Shown in pieces: positions 34,288-46,418 of a stretch of DNA of 64,000 nt. The position numbers were made by a program, and so were the translations under genes. The stretch is from Thalassia testudinum (Eukaryota; Streptophyta; Magnoliopsida; Alismatales; Hydrocharitaceae). Every line of letters begins with the position of its first letter. Positions within the stretch are counted from its first letter, which is position 1. Where the stretch lies: the NCBI GenBank assembly GCA_037157565.1, contig JAZHRO010000073.1:95954001-96018000 (forward strand). Reading direction: 5' to 3'. Under the pieces are notes generated by a model that worked only from the letters and a program-made list of their open reading frames with translations, ran no database searches and was not told where the DNA came from.

Positions 34288-35711
34288 TTAGACTATAGGA
34301 GTATCATGTTTGGAAATTTCTTTCCCACTCCTCAGAATAGTCACCACCTGAGCATGCTCCCTAAAGACAATCCCTTTTCCTTTATGATTTTCCTCAGCAG
34401 CACTGGGGAACTTCCCAGTCTCCCTCTGTCTAACGGCCTCAACAAGGTGTCCAATTTGTGATTTCATCTTATGTATAGCCTTGTCATGAGATTGGATGAT
34501 GGCACTTTGACTTTCTTGCATAGTTTTCAACATCGCCTTCAATTCATCCATCTCAGAGGTTTTAGGTTGGGCAAAGGTCTGAGGTTGGTTCATTTGATGG
34601 TTTTGAAAGGATTGTGGTTTGTAATTCCCTGAATTTGAGACATTTCCTTGTCTCCATTAAAATTTTGGGTGGTTCCTCCATCCATCATTATAAGTGTTGG
34701 AGAAAGGATCATTACGAGGTCTTGGACGGAACCCTTCAGCGGCATTCTAATCCGCTTGTACAAGCTCAGGGAATTGGGAGGCCAAATGGCAATCCACAGT
34801 GGCGTGTGTATTGCCTTGACAAATTAAGCATTCAGAAGCTTGGGATGTGGAGGTGTTAGGTACGAATGAACTCGGGTTTGACATAAGCCTTTCCATGTTT
34901 TGATTCAATAATTGAATTTGATAGGCTAAATTCTGGGTGTCCCTTGCCTCATTCGCCTCCAACTTTCTTTGCATGAGAGTGGTCTTTCTATCCATGTAGG
35001 CAGAATTCAAGTGAATAGAATTCTCACTCAAAGTATCAAATAGTTCCAAGCTTCATCCTTAGTCTTAGATAGAAAGGTTCCCGCACAGGCACCATCCACA
35101 GTTTGCCTATGCGAATCATTAAGTCTGGTGTAGAACCTTTCAACCAGTTGCCATTTAGGCACCTAGTGATGTGGGCAAAGTCTCAGCAAATCGTTAAAGC
35201 GCTCCCACGCATCATGAAATGCTTCCCCATCCTTTTGACCAAAACTCATAATTTCCCTCCTAAAGTGATTTGTTTTGCTTATGGGGAAGTACTTCTTCAA
35301 AAACTTCTTCTTCAGGGCATCCCAAGTATTTATATTATCAAGGGTGTGATACCAATACTTGGCTTTGTCCTTTAGGGAGAAGGGAAAGAGGGTCCGCATG
35401 TTAGCTTCATCAGTAACGCCCTACAGCTTCACTGTGGAACAGACCTCGGTGAATTCCTCAATATGCCTGTAAGGGTCTTCCCTAGTAGTACCATAAAAGG
35501 AGGGTAGCAAGGATATTGTACTACTTTTGATCTCATACAGATTGTCCCCTCCAGGTCTACATAGTGCTGGGCTAGCTTGATTGGTTGGGATGAAATATTC
35601 CTTAAGGCTCCTTTGACCGGCCATTTCTACCCTTGGAAGGTCTCTTCTTAGGATTCTTTTAGGTTCAGGATCAAACACAAGTTGTCTCCTAAGAGAATGC
35701 CTACCAAGCAT
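34288..35711 (-). pseudogene. Element A gag, stops and frameshift
   Basis: Start ATG at 35711 (MLGRHSLRRQLVFDPEPKR). Capsid region: SFYGTTREDPYRHIEEF, FPFSLKDKAKYWYHTL, NTWDALKKKFLKKYFP, GEAFHDAWERFNDLLRLCPHH. There are stops near 35421 and 35163 (C-to-T type), then a one-base frameshift near 35050. The distal part has ENSIHLNSAY, a CX2CX4HX4C zinc knuckle (CLICQGNTHATVDC) and a coiled segment ending near 34288. This is the structural protein that packages the RNA. Confidence 0.85.
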
Positions 35712-36920
35712 GCACTACAAACACAATTCAAAAGGACTTGTTTGGTCTTTACAGATTTAGGCTTTTGACTTTAGTTCAAATTGTAGGTGACAAAACAAGT
35801 TGCCTGATCAATTACGCGCCTATTGTCAACCTTCGAAATGCCTAAAAAGACCTAGTTGGAGCTTAGGTATTCTTCCCTAAATCTCAAATGGTCAAGTAAA
35901 TCCAAAGACGGAAGATAGAGGGATGCAAGTAGGCCTAAGCCTTCCTTTGAAGCTGTGCTTTCGCGGTGCTTCTCAACTAACCCCAAAAATCCGTGATAGG
36001 GTATGCCCCTCTTTGGATTTACAAAACCTTTGATCTCAAGTTCCGAACACTTCAGAATTCAATAGTAGGAGGGCTCTTGTCCTAGTCGTTTCAAGGCTTA
36101 GGAGTGTCTAAATGAGTGTTGTGGTGCAACAGATATAAGTGTGCATTCACCGCAAAAGGATTTTGAATTTTGAATCACACACCACATTTTACAATCAAGT
36201 CCTTGAATTTTAGATGTCCCTCCTTTAATTAGTCCTTTTTCTCGAATATATGTGACCACTTGTTAGATCGCTTCAAGACAAACTTTGTGGTCTTTGAATT
36301 AAATCCAAATGCAATGCGTGATCAAGAATAGGATGAAAAGTAAGAGAATGCGTACCTTGCTTCCAACAATCAACGATGCAAGAATGCACGCAATGCAGAG
36401 AAATAAATCTAGAGGCTGCTCATACAGACCTAAATGGTTCGTCCTAGGGCAGGTAGCTTCTAGCAAGCAGCTCATTTTTTTTAATTTTTTTAATTTTTAA
36501 ACTACTTATGCACAAGCAAATAAAAGTAATCAATAAACTAAAACCTAAATCTAAAGAAAAGGGAACATGCTCCCAAAAATTACCCAACACGGGCCCAAAA
36601 CAAAATCGAGGAACAAACCCCTCAAAATATACCCTAGAACAAGGGTTTCAAACCAAATGCAATGAAAAATTAAATCTAAAGTCTTAATTCTATCAGACTA
36701 GCGACTAAATATACAATGATGTTCGTCGCGTCCTCGTCCTTCTCCTCCTTTCAAAATTGCTCATCCAATTCTCCTCTGGCGACGTCAAGGGTCGCCTCTC
36801 ACAGTGGCTGATTCTTGCACAAATTTTCTCGCATAGAAAAGAAAATAATAAATGGTCAAATCACTGTGAAATTGACAAATAATCAAAATAAAATCAGGTG
36901 AAATTATTGTGTCTGTTGCC
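35712..36920 (-). other. 5' leader of element A
   Basis: 1.2 kb untranslated leader between primer site and gag. It is strongly similar to the N leader (49487-50731), e.g. 'gaggctgctcatacagacc' near 36413 and 50218, and the 'attacgcgcctattgtcaacc' block near 35812 and 49614. It probably carries packaging signals shared by both elements (inference). Confidence 0.75.
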
Positions 36921-36938
36921 TCCCCGGCAACGGCGCCA
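36921..36938 (-). other. tRNA-Asp primer binding site (A), intact
   Basis: Minus strand TGGCGCCGTTGCCGGGGA, an 18-base complement to the 3' end of plant tRNA-Asp including CCA, two bases from the LTR. Confidence 0.92.
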
Positions 36939-36940
36939 TT

Positions 36941-38620
36941 TGACTAGTCGATTATTCGCTTTAAAGTCGTTTGCGGTTTTATGTGGTGGAAAAATCGACT
37001 AATCAATATTTAAAAAGAAATAACCTCTCGCAGAGGAGTGGGTCGTACCACAGGGAGGCAATGATGTATTTTAATTCGCACCAGTTAAAAACGTTTGTTG
37101 GTAGTAAGTTTGGACAAGAATCAAGCCAGAATTGCCTTCAGATTAAGGTTGAAACAAGAAACAATGCTGAAATAGCAATTATGAGTAACTAGAGGATATT
37201 TGTTGCAATGAAGAATCAATAAAATAGTATTAAAAATTGAAAATGGCAGAAAATGTAATTTTTAATGGCTCGGTTTCTATAGCAAAATAGGGGATTTTTT
37301 CTCCTTTGCGGTGCACGACGAGGAGTGGACGACCGGATGCGGGAAGCTCGGAGGAAGTTCCTTGGACCGAGGGCTTCGAAACGGCGGTGGCGGCATGTCA
37401 CGCGGCGGCCAGAGCCGGCCGGACGAGCTCCGGCGGAGGTGGTTGCGGCCGGTGCTGCAGCTACTGTTGGCGGGCGGAGCGTGCGTTGCAGGCTATGCGC
37501 GCTGGCTGGAGAGCGTGGGAGGACTGCTGCGCGCTGGCTGGAGGGTGCGGGAGCACATGCGGCCTATTGGCAATGAGGATTTCTGCTTGGGTAGGTGGTC
37601 GCGAAGGCTAGAGGCATGGGCGGACTGCTGTAGTTGGTGTTACAAGCGTGGAAGGAGGGTGTGCGTGGTTGTGCGGGTGCGGCTGCAGGTCTCGCAAAGG
37701 CTAGAGGGGGCGTGTGGGCGAAGGCTATAGGTGCGGGGAAGGTGCTGTGGGCACGGGAGTGAGCGGGTGAGGATCTGCAGGCGTGGGAGGAGGGCGTGCG
37801 CGGCCTGTTTGGCGTGGGTGTGCAGGTGGTGAGAGTGGGAGGAAGTGCAGGTTCTTACGTGCGGCTGGAGGTGAAATGGGCAGACGGTGGATGCTACTGG
37901 AGTGGGGTGTGGCTTCAGATGTCCGGGAAATTTCCCGGACGTCTTAACTGACTGAGAGGGTGATTTCACAGTGGCTGTGGCGGTGGTTGTTAGTGACGAC
38001 GGCGAGGGAGATGCACGCTAAGGTTCTCACGGTAATGCGAACGAGCTCCGGATGGTGGTGTGGCCTGTCACATCACACGCCCACGGTGGTGGAGACTTGT
38101 CACCACGGTTGAGGCTGGCGGTGTGGAATGGAAGAAAGAAGATCTCTCTGCGTATTGGTGGGTCAGTGGTGGAGGCCTCCCCAGCTCGGCTGCCTCCCTC
38201 CTCCTTTTGTAGTGGCCTGCACAAATTTGAAATCAGCTGCCTGACCAGATCCAACACATCCGCTCCTCCTTGAATGGGTTCTTCACTACTGCAGCTGGTG
38301 GCGTTGGAGCGGCAGCCAGCCATTCCTGTAAGAAGAAGAATAAGGAAAATAATGTTAAAATATTATGGTTATTTATATACTGACCCTCAACTTTTATGTT
38401 AATGAAAATAATGTACCTAATTGGTTAACTAATTAGATGAATGTCATTCTAAGGTAATTCTAAATGCACTTAAAATATGAATGCAATGCATGGATTATGT
38501 AATTAAATTAAAAATATGAATTAATCTATTTACATCCTAATTTATACTAAAAAAATGTTAGAATTAACCTAATGTCTAGGCACTTAAATACTTAAATAGC
38601 GCACAACTATGGGCTAATCA
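36941..38620 (-). mobile_element. 5' LTR of element A
   Basis: Plus limits TGACTAGTCG...GGGCTAATCA, 1680 bp, homologous to both LTRs of N. It lies within the left LTR of H (flank CTCAC at 38621). The partner 3' LTR is absent, consistent with the truncation at 30749. It contains the 26-bp palindrome at 37918-37943. Confidence 0.88.
37918..37943. repeat. 26-bp palindrome, LTR A version
   Basis: Half-site GACGTCCGGGAAA, mirrored about its centre, with one C-to-T change in the left arm. Homologous to 45680-45705 and 51885-51910. Confidence 0.9.
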
Positions 38621-40545
38621 CTCACCCCTATGCGTGCCGAGGCAAACAACTGTATGCACTTTTTCCTTATATGCGTAGTCAGAGCTCTTGCCACACACGA
38701 TGTGGCACTAAGATGGCACTTCCTTTTGCGTGCAACTCTAGCCAAAGTTCTTTTCTAATTAAGAGTGAGAGGAGCACCTGCTGCTTCAATTGAAGGCCAG
38801 GAGAGAGTCTTGGAGATGATCCACAATAGTTGGAGGTGGGATTGAGGGTGAACTTAACCAGAAGACGGCAGAAGAAGTTGGATAAGGAGGTGGTGGCGAC
38901 GGAGCTCTGGTGTACACCTGGAACACAAAGTATGGCCTCTTGACCCTATTAGAATGTCTCAGGAGGATTGCCTGAGTGTGACGAAGGTGCTGGTGGGTGT
39001 TGCATGCGGTGAGGAGGCATATGCATGCATCGCGAGGGAGAAGAAGGTGCATGAAGGTGGTGGAGGTTGGTGGGGTGTTTTGGTGGTGAATAGCCCTAGA
39101 GAGGTTAGGGATTTTGATCATGATGTGCTGGTGAAGCTTCTGGAGGTGGTGGTAGGTGGTTTGATGCACTGGAGCGGGAGTGCGTGCTCACCGGAGGTAT
39201 GCCAATGCTGGGGAAGGCGATGGTGGGATGGGCGTAGTTGTGAGTGATCCTAAGTGCTGAAGGCATAAAATGAATCAAGGGAAGGAGAGGAGTTGAAGAG
39301 GAGTGGTTGCGAACAAAGTGAGAGTAGATATGGTCCTGGCTATGATTGGCCGGCACCGAAGACGAAGAAGCTCTAGAGATGAGGACGACGACGAGGAAGG
39401 TGTCGGAGAGCTCCTCGCAGGTATGGTGAGGTGCAAAAGGAACAGAGGAAGATTTTCCCATTGCCTGTGGTATGTGGCAGGGGGCGAGGAAGCTGGAGAG
39501 AGGTGGTTTCCAGAGCAAGCTTGGAGTAGGCCGGAGGTAGAGGGAGGTTTCTAGGCCAAAAACTCACTAAGGAGCAAGGCCTTTCTAGGGGGTGCCTTTT
39601 AAAGACCTCGGGGCAAGCTCTAAGAGTGGGAAGAAGCTTGAAGAGCTTGAATTTTTAGGGAAGTCAATCCCCAAAATTTCAAGCATTCGCATGACCTTTA
39701 GGGCACACATCAATGCTTAAGATGTGGTTCAACCGATTGGGAAAGTTCTCAGGAGAATTCCCTTCAAATTTGTAGCGAATTGGCTTCGATTTGAGGTAGA
39801 AAATCTCCCTAGATACCAGCTGCAGATGTGTTCCCACGGAAAATGGAGGAAGGGACCTGATTGCGAAAGTGACAACAAAGTTAGGGACCTATGTGTGAGA
39901 AATTTCAAAAGTTGGGGGTTTGATTGAGAGAAATAAAGATTTTGGGGATTGAAATGCAAATTAGGTGAAGATGGACTTTGATTGGGTCCAAATTTTGGCC
40001 TTAGCCTAATTTGGATCCAATGAATCTGATGGTGAAGTTAGATTTGAGTTTTGACCATATTGGTTGGGCAATTTACAAAGAAGCCCAAATTAAGGCAAAA
40101 TTCCATTTGAGACTCTATTTAAGGTCAAAATGCATTCAAATGGTCAAACCAAGGATACCAAACCCCTCATAATATTTTTATATGATTTTTAGGAGGTTTA
40201 GATAAATTTTATCTTAATCATAACCTCTTTAATTTAAGCAGGTCTTAAATTAGGGTTTTGGTGTATTGATTCGATTCTCGAGACACGTGAAATCCCATTT
40301 CTGTTTGTGTGAACCCACTCATTGGACTTTAAAGCTCATTTGACCTTCAATTAACCCCTAGGAAACCCTATGGTTACTCTGCATTCTTTATGTGATGTTA
40401 AAATTGTAGAATTAACCCTGATTTAATGTTTTCTTCTCAAAATGGATGTGCATGGAATTATGGTCTTTAGGAGATTATGTAGGTGCTTTTATCTCTTGAT
40501 TTTTACTAATTAAGCTAGTTATGGCTAATGATGGTGTCATCATCA
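38621..40545 (-). mobile_element. 3' LTR of element H, left part missing
   Basis: Matches 55270-57194 (the other LTR of H), e.g. the 'cgatgtggcac' block near 38700 and the ending 'gatggtgtcatcatca'. The first ~715 bp of the LTR is absent because element A inserted here and the far side was deleted. Confidence 0.82.
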
Positions 40546-40561
40546 TGCCCTCATACCTTAC

Positions 40562-40582
40562 TTTTGCTAGTCCCTAGCAAAA
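40562..40582 (-). promoter_or_regulatory. 3' hairpin next to polypurine tract (H)
   Basis: Perfect 9-bp stem (TTTTGCTAG / CTAGCAAAA) with loop TCC on the plus strand, 16 bases from the LTR end at 40545. Confidence 0.8.
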
Positions 40583-40993
40583 TCCTATGGAAAGAATTAG
40601 ATCTCTAGACCATGCTTTAATGTTCAGATGCCTAATTTGTGCCAATCTATAGAAATTAGATCACAATGCCAATAATAGGCCTAGTGGTACTCAAGTATCA
40701 ATCGAGATCCAGACCTGAACAGCTTCAACCTGAGTTTGCAGAGAAGGTTTCTTAGGCCTGCAAAAACTGCCCAGAGGTTCATTGAACCCAGCAGTTAAAG
40801 CACCCATATGTAGCATGTAATAAGTCTAGATTCAGTTTGCTAGTGCATTTTTAGTAGGAGAGAGATAGAAGGATTTTTCATTTGGAGAGTTTTCTCTCTT
40901 TTCTTTTTATTTTTCCCTAAATCTAGCCTCAGATTGGCTCTAAACACGGTCTATATCGAATTCCTTGTCACCACCATCAATCCTTGAAGGGTC

Positions 40994-41127
40994 CTTGGCT
41001 TTCGAGATAGCACCTCCCATGGAAACCCTTAGAACCCTGGCTTTCGACACTTTGGGATAGTCCCACCCATGGTGTTCTGTAGCTAAATTCAGGTCTTGGC
41101 AATCGACATTTTTGGATAATCCTACCC
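40994..41127. repeat. Three-fold repeated motif in the 3' non-coding region of H
   Basis: Three imperfect copies of TTGGCTTTCGA..GATAG..CACCCATGG type words. Equivalent to 46772-46917 in N. Confidence 0.65.
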
Positions 41128-41846
41128 GTGACACCTGAACCAGCACAAGGTGCTTACATGCCCTTGGTAGGATATTTAGATATCCTAGGAGACAAGCACC
41201 AAGGAGACGATATGTTATTACACATCTTCAAGGGGAATTTCCCACCTTTCCACGTCAGGAACTCATCCAATCAACTTGTGTTGTCGAGCCGCTGCTCAAC
41301 TAGATCTTCGAGATAGCTTTTTAGAATAGAACACTTTTGGCATTATTTCTTTGTTAAGCGCACTGAAGCAGACTGGTGTGTGATTTTGGGTGCTTAGGTT
41401 ACCAAGTCCAGCAAACCAAATGGCAGGCAACAGAGCCAAATAATCCCTAAGCCTTAGACCTACTAATCAGCTTTGCACTTTCCTCAACCTCTTGAGGACT
41501 AATCCAAATCTTAACGAATACGTAAGTGTTTATGCCCTAAAACAAGCCTTAGAGGCCTAAGATCAGCACTCTTACTAATCTCTTTGTCTCTAGCATATTA
41601 GGACTTAATCTTTTGTTTTAATTTTGGTCTAGAACTTAAGTAAATCCCATAATCAATTGCTATGACTGCCAATTTCTTCTTTTTGATTTTGCTCCTTTTT
41701 GAGATTTTGAATTTCCTCCTCTTTTTCTCCTCAAGAAAGATTTGCAATCAATTCAAAAAATTTCCTCCCCTTTCTCCATCTTTTTTATGTATTTTTGATT
41801 GAGAACCCTTAGATAATTGAATTTCCATTTGTTTGCACTTTAACAT

Positions 41847-41884
41847 CCCCCCATGCCTAAGTTTTGCAATGTCCTCATTGTAAA
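41847..41884 (-). promoter_or_regulatory. Internal hairpin + G-run module (H)
   Basis: Plus: CCCCCC ATGCCTAA, then arm TTTGCAATG (41863-41871), loop TCCT, arm CATTGTAAA (41876-41884; one G-T pair). Confidence 0.7.
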
Positions 41885-42433
41885 CTTGGTGGGTACAAAT
41901 TTAGCTTGGTTTAAGGTTTAGAATAAGGTCAAAGGGTAGGTGAATGGGTCAAGATGATTGTTTGCAGATGATTTCAAGCTCTGATATGCGTACCAAAGGT
42001 GGAGTCAACTGTTCTAATGTTGAACCAAAAGTGCAATAGGAGTGTAGCTCGAAAAGATGATCAGAAGGGTCTCAGGTTTTTGGAAAAATGATGGGTTGCC
42101 TCCTGTTAAGCACTAAGTTTACGCCATCGGCTAGGCGCAAGGAGCTCAAAAGGATATGTCATTTGTCACATTATGATGAGTGATAGGGGAAAATATGTGG
42201 TCATGGTGGATGAGAATCAGATGGCCATAAATGTGTATCAAATTATGATGAAGAGTCATTCCAGAAGGTCTTCGATATGGGTCAAGTTGATTCATTTTTG
42301 GGTGGCTCTAATGGAGCTTCTGTGGAGGAATCACTCGGAAGATGTAGTGATCATGGGGTTCTGAAGTAAGATTGTCATAGGTCCAGGACCCAACAAAGGT
42401 GAATCTAGTTAGCATATCCCAGATGTGTTGTTC

Positions 42434-42997
42434 CTATTGTGCAATGTGACGTATTGGATCCTTTTCTAAAAAGTCATCTTGATTCTTCTCTAATGGGTGT
42501 AAGATCAATTCCTCAAAAAATGACACAAAGATTGGGTAGTCTAATGATTCTTCTCTATAGTTTTCTTCCCAATCAGAAGTGAATGTATGGAGAGTGCCTT
42601 CTGGATCATCCAACTCCAAATCTATAAAGGATTCATAGTTTGGGTTGTGGTCACTCTTTATATCTACCATGCCCAATTCCAAGAGATCCTCAAAACAATC
42701 ATCATAATGAAATGTCTCCAAATCCATTGAATAAAAATCCAAATCCTGTCGATTGTTATTTTGTTCCCTGAAATCCATATGTATGTCCTCAAGATCAAAG
42801 GTGAAAGCCTCTGCTACTCTCAATTCACTGGAATCGTGCTAAGCTAAATCGAGATCCTCCATCATATGGAAAACTTCCAGTTCTGGCTCTAGGTTTTCTA
42901 CTGCTGAAATGGTCATGAGATCCTGAATCAAACCAAGTTGCTTTGCCGAGCATTTTCCTGTTCCTTTAGAAGATGCCTCAAAAATATTGATCTCAAT
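42434..42997 (-). pseudogene. Acidic post-protease region of element H
   Basis: Open minus frame (42434-42823) that is strongly acidic and aromatic (FTFDLEDIHMDF, DCFEDLLELGMVDI, DLELDDPEGTLH). It lies where reverse transcriptase would be in an autonomous element. T has a similar acidic stretch after its protease, and the ORF of N is similarly acidic. Function unknown. Confidence 0.55.
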
Positions 42998-43456
42998 TCA
43001 CTTATCTTCAGAGGCAATTATCATGTGCCCTGATTCACAGTTGATTATGGCTTCTGTAGTAGCCAAGAAAGGTCTCCCCAAAATGAAGGGCATATCTTGA
43101 ATTTGTTGTGGTGCTTCCATGTTAAGAACTAAGAAATTAGCTAGGTAGCTGAAATCCTTGACTCCAATTACCACAACCTCTACCAACCCAATTGGGGTGA
43201 TTACGGCTTGATCAGCTAATTGTAGAGTAACATCCGTGGATTTTAGCTGTCCTATCCGTAGTTTCTCAAATAGGGCAGTTGGGATTATGTTGACTAAAGC
43301 ACCAAGGTCCAGTATAGGCCACTTGAAATTTGTATCACCGATCTTGCAGGGGATCAGCAGGGTGCCTAGGTTAGATTTCTTAGGAGGTAGACTATTTTGG
43401 ATTGTGGAACTCACACTTTCAGACAATACTACCTTCCCCTGTGATGGTTCTTCCAC
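42998..43456 (-). pseudogene. Retropepsin of element H
   Basis: Aspartic protease domain. ILDLGALVNIIPTALFEKL has DLGA at the active site, then LQLADQAVITPIGLVE and FILGRPFLATTEAIINCESG. It is the only enzymatic domain found in H. No RT, RNase H or integrase follows; the next 560 bases are the acidic region and then non-coding DNA. Cleavage of H's own gag is the likely role (inference). It aligns well with the protease of T (20257-21183). Confidence 0.8.
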
Positions 43457-44583
43457 CTCTTTTTTGGATAAGTCAGGAGAGGTGGAGTTGAGAGTAACGA
43501 ATCAAGTAACGGGATAGTGACTTGTGCATTCCTTAACGGTCCCGTTATGTCAAGTTTAGACAATCTTCTAATGTGGAGGTGGGATAAGATTTGGGATAGG
43601 GGAATGGATTGGCTATCTTAGGTGACGGGTTTATGTTTCCACCTCTTGGTTTTTTCCTCGACCTTGTTATGTTGATCATAGGTGGGGTCTAATTTGGGAG
43701 ATGGGCCTCAGGGCCTGGTCTTGTGATCTTTTCTCATGCCCACAACATTTATCATAGAACAATCATGATGCGGCGGCAGATGAGAGAGAATTGGACCCTG
43801 CTGCTAAATAATAGGATGAGTCATGGTATGATTTGGATCAGTTGAGGTGGATGCTCCAAACACACAAGTATTAGTCGGCAGGCCTAACTGAGTGTAACAT
43901 GATTGACCCTAGATTTGATTCACCACGAGTTTTTGGGTCGACATGTTGTTTGGATTTGGCAGAGGTTGGGAAGTAAGTGCACTAGACTTGCGAGTCCACA
44001 CCATTTGTGTGAGCTGATTTTGAACCTCTGTGATCTCATCTTGGTGCTGTTTTTGCATAGCTGCGTTAGTCATCTGTATGCTAGCCAGGGCTTGTAGAAT
44101 CACGCTCATTTGCTCTTGTTTTCTAGGCCCAGATTGGTAATTCAGATTGGGCCTAGCCTGATTGAGCTGATATGGGTGTGGGACCTGTGGTTGGGGTTGG
44201 GATTGACATCTCAGATTCTGATTATTCCCTACCCACGCAAAGTTGGGTTGATTACGCCATCCATGGTTATAGGTATTGGAGAATCGATTATTCTGGATGA
44301 TGTGGAGATCCTCGCAGGTTTGAGGAAGTCTAGAGAAGTCAAAGTTTGAGGGTTCAAAGTTCCCCCAACTAGAGTAGGTGGGATCGGAGTGTCCTCTGAA
44401 ACTAGGATCAGTCGATGGTGGATATGGATCCATCCCTTGGTGAGGGTGGTGGTAAATGTTATGCACGGCCTCCCTGCCTGAGGGTGATTTCACATACATG
44501 TTTTGCTGTACTGTAGTGGCCCTCTGCAGATGTCGAGTCAAGTCATCCACCTTCTTCTCAATGATTAAGACCTTATCCAAGCG
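43457..44583 (-). pseudogene. C-terminal part of element H gag
   Basis: Open frame 44580-43909 with a leading coiled segment (KVLIIEKKVDDLTRHLQ), Pro/Tyr/Asn-rich linkers (NRFSNTYNHGWRNQPNFAW, a typical Tat-like gag tail) and a QMTNAAMQKQHQDEITEVQNQL helix. It continues the gag at 52590-53538, from which it is separated by element N. The frame is continuous across the N insertion when one copy of ACTGG is ignored. Confidence 0.78.
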
Positions 44584-44588
44584 ACTGG
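44584..44588. repeat. Target site duplication of N, left copy (ACTGG)
   Basis: ACTGG immediately before the TG of the left LTR. Identical to 52585-52589. Confidence 0.93.
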
Positions 44589-45119
44589 TGACTGGTCGAT
44601 CTTTCGCTTTAAAGTCGTTTGTAGTTTAATGTGGTGGAAAAATTGACTAATCAATATTTAATAAGAAATAACCACTCGCAGAGGAGCGGGTCGTATCCAC
44701 AGGGAGGCAATGACGTATTAAAATTCACACCAATTAAAAACATTCGTTTGTAGTTAGTTTGGACAAGAATCAAGCCAAGATTGCCTTTAGATTAAGGTTT
44801 AAGCAAGAAACAATGCTGAAATGGCAATTATGAGAAACTAGAGGATATTTTCCGCAATGCAGAATCAATAAAATATCATTAAAAGGTGACAATGGCAGAA
44901 AATGTAATTTCTAATTGATGGTTTACTGTAGCAAAACAGGGGAATTTTTCCCCTTTGTCTTGCGCGACGAGGAGCGGATGGCCGGGCGCGGGAAGCTCGG
45001 AGGAGGTCCCTTGGACCAAGGGCTTCGAATCGGTGGTGGTGGCAATTCGCACGGTGGCCGGAGGTGACGGACGAGCTCCAGCGGAGGTGCTGCAGCTGGT
45101 GAGCTTGCGCAACCTGCTG

Positions 45120-45620
45120 GAGTGAGATCTGCCGTGTGCTGCTGCTGGCGGGTCTGCAGGAGCAGGCGGACGGGTCTGCAGGCGCGGCTGCTGGTCTCAC
45201 AAAGGCAGGCGCGGGCGTGCAGGTCTGCAGGAGTGGGCGGTCGGGTCAGTAGGCGTGGGGAAGGTGTGCGCTGCAGGCTGAGGAGGGCGTGGGGTGGAGG
45301 AGCTGCTGGCGGTTGGCGTGGCGCGCAAGCTGCAGGCACAGGCGTGCGGGTCTGTAGGCGCGGGGAAGGTGTGCGCTGCAGGCTTTGTTGGATGGTGTGG
45401 GTTGGTCTACACCTGTGCGCGGGTCTGCAGGCGCGTGTAGAGCGCTGCAGCCGGTGAGCGCGTGGAGATGGGCGCTGTTGCAAGGTGGCGTGGGCTGGTC
45501 TGCAGGCGTTGTTGGAGGATGCTGTGGGCGTAGGAGCGTGTGCATTTGGAGGGTGCAGCAGGCTTAGGAAGACGCGGCTGTTGGAGGTGAGCGGGTGGAG
45601 GGCACTGCGTGGAGAGCGGG
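45120..45620. repeat. CTGCAG-rich minisatellite in LTR (left)
   Basis: GC-rich degenerate repeat of 'gggtctgcaggcgcgggg' type with about ten CTGCAG palindromes. Fewer copies are present in LTR A (37440-37860). Open frames here on both strands are composition artefacts. Confidence 0.75.
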
Positions 45621-45679
45621 TGCGGGTGGACTGCAGATGGATACGCAGGCGAGTGGGTGGAGGTGAGCGGGTAGCTTCG

Positions 45680-45705
45680 GACGTCTGGGAAATTTCCCAG
45701 ACGTC
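45680..45705. repeat. 26-bp perfect palindrome, LTR N left
   Basis: Half-site GACGTCTGGGAAA mirrored exactly. Carries GACGTC at each end. Confidence 0.95.
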
Positions 45706-46397
45706 TTAAGTTACTGAAAGGGTGGCTGAATCAGTAGCTTGGTGGTAGTGGTCGGCCACGACGAAGAGGGAGATGCACGCTAAGGTGCTCACGGTGATGC
45801 GGATGAGCTCCGGATGGCGGTGTGGCCTGTCACACCACACGCCCACGGTGATGGAGACTCGCCGCCACAGTAGAGGCCAACGGTATGGAGTGGAAGAGAG
45901 AAGTTCTCTCTGCACAGTGGTGGGTCGGTGGTGGAGGCCTCCCGAGCTCGGCTACCTCCCTCCTCCTTTTGTAGTGGCCTGCACAAGTTTGAAATCAGTC
46001 ACCCGACCAGATCCACCACATCCGCTCCCCCTTGAATGGGTCTTCACTACGGCCGTTCGACGTTGGAGCGGCAGCCAACCGTTCCTGCAAGGAGAAGAGT
46101 AAAGAAAATAATGTTAAAATATTAGGGTCATTTATATACAGACCCTCAACTTCTATGTTAATGAAAACAATGTACCAAATTGGATGTCTAATTAGATGAA
46201 TGCTATACTAAGCTAATTCTAAATGCACTTAAGATAAGAATGCAATGCATGGATTATGTAATTAAATTAAAACTATGAATTAATCTATTTGCATCCTAAT
46301 TTATGCTAAATAAATGTTAGAATTAACCTACTGTGTAGGCACTTAAATACTTAAATAGCCCACAACTATGGGCTAATCAAATACCCCCATGCCTAGT

Positions 46398-46418
46398 TTT
46401 TGCTAGTCCCTAGCAAAA
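46398..46418 (-). promoter_or_regulatory. 3' hairpin next to polypurine tract (N)
   Basis: Arms TTTTGCTAG (46398-46406) and CTAGCAAAA (46410-46418), loop TCC, 18 bases from the LTR. On the element's RNA the hairpin comes just before AGGCATGGGGGTAT. Confidence 0.85.

Larger units (their letters stand above)
40546..42433 (-). other. 3' non-coding region of element H
   Basis: Contains the 3' polypurine/hairpin module, a three-fold repeated motif (40994-41127), pyrimidine-rich tracts (purine in sense) near 40890 and 41675-41785, and a second hairpin/G-run module (41847-41884). No gene is seen. Confidence 0.6.
44589..46379 (-). repeat. 3' LTR of element N
   Basis: Plus limits TGACTGGTCG...GGCTAATCA. 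Contains the block 'gggtcgtatccacagggagg' near 44687, a GC-rich CTGCAG minisatellite (45120-45620) and a perfect 26-bp palindrome (45680-45705). Confidence 0.92.

Noticed and set aside
42434..42823. Envelope-like gene in element H
   Set aside because: The frame is strongly acidic with no signal peptide or membrane segment; it sits after the protease and has no env features.
45122..45709. Long open frames on both strands in GC-rich DNA (also 51176-51893 and 37306-37969)
   Set aside because: They lie in LTRs, overlap on all frames and are Ala/Arg/Pro/Gly-rich. This is a composition effect of a GC minisatellite.
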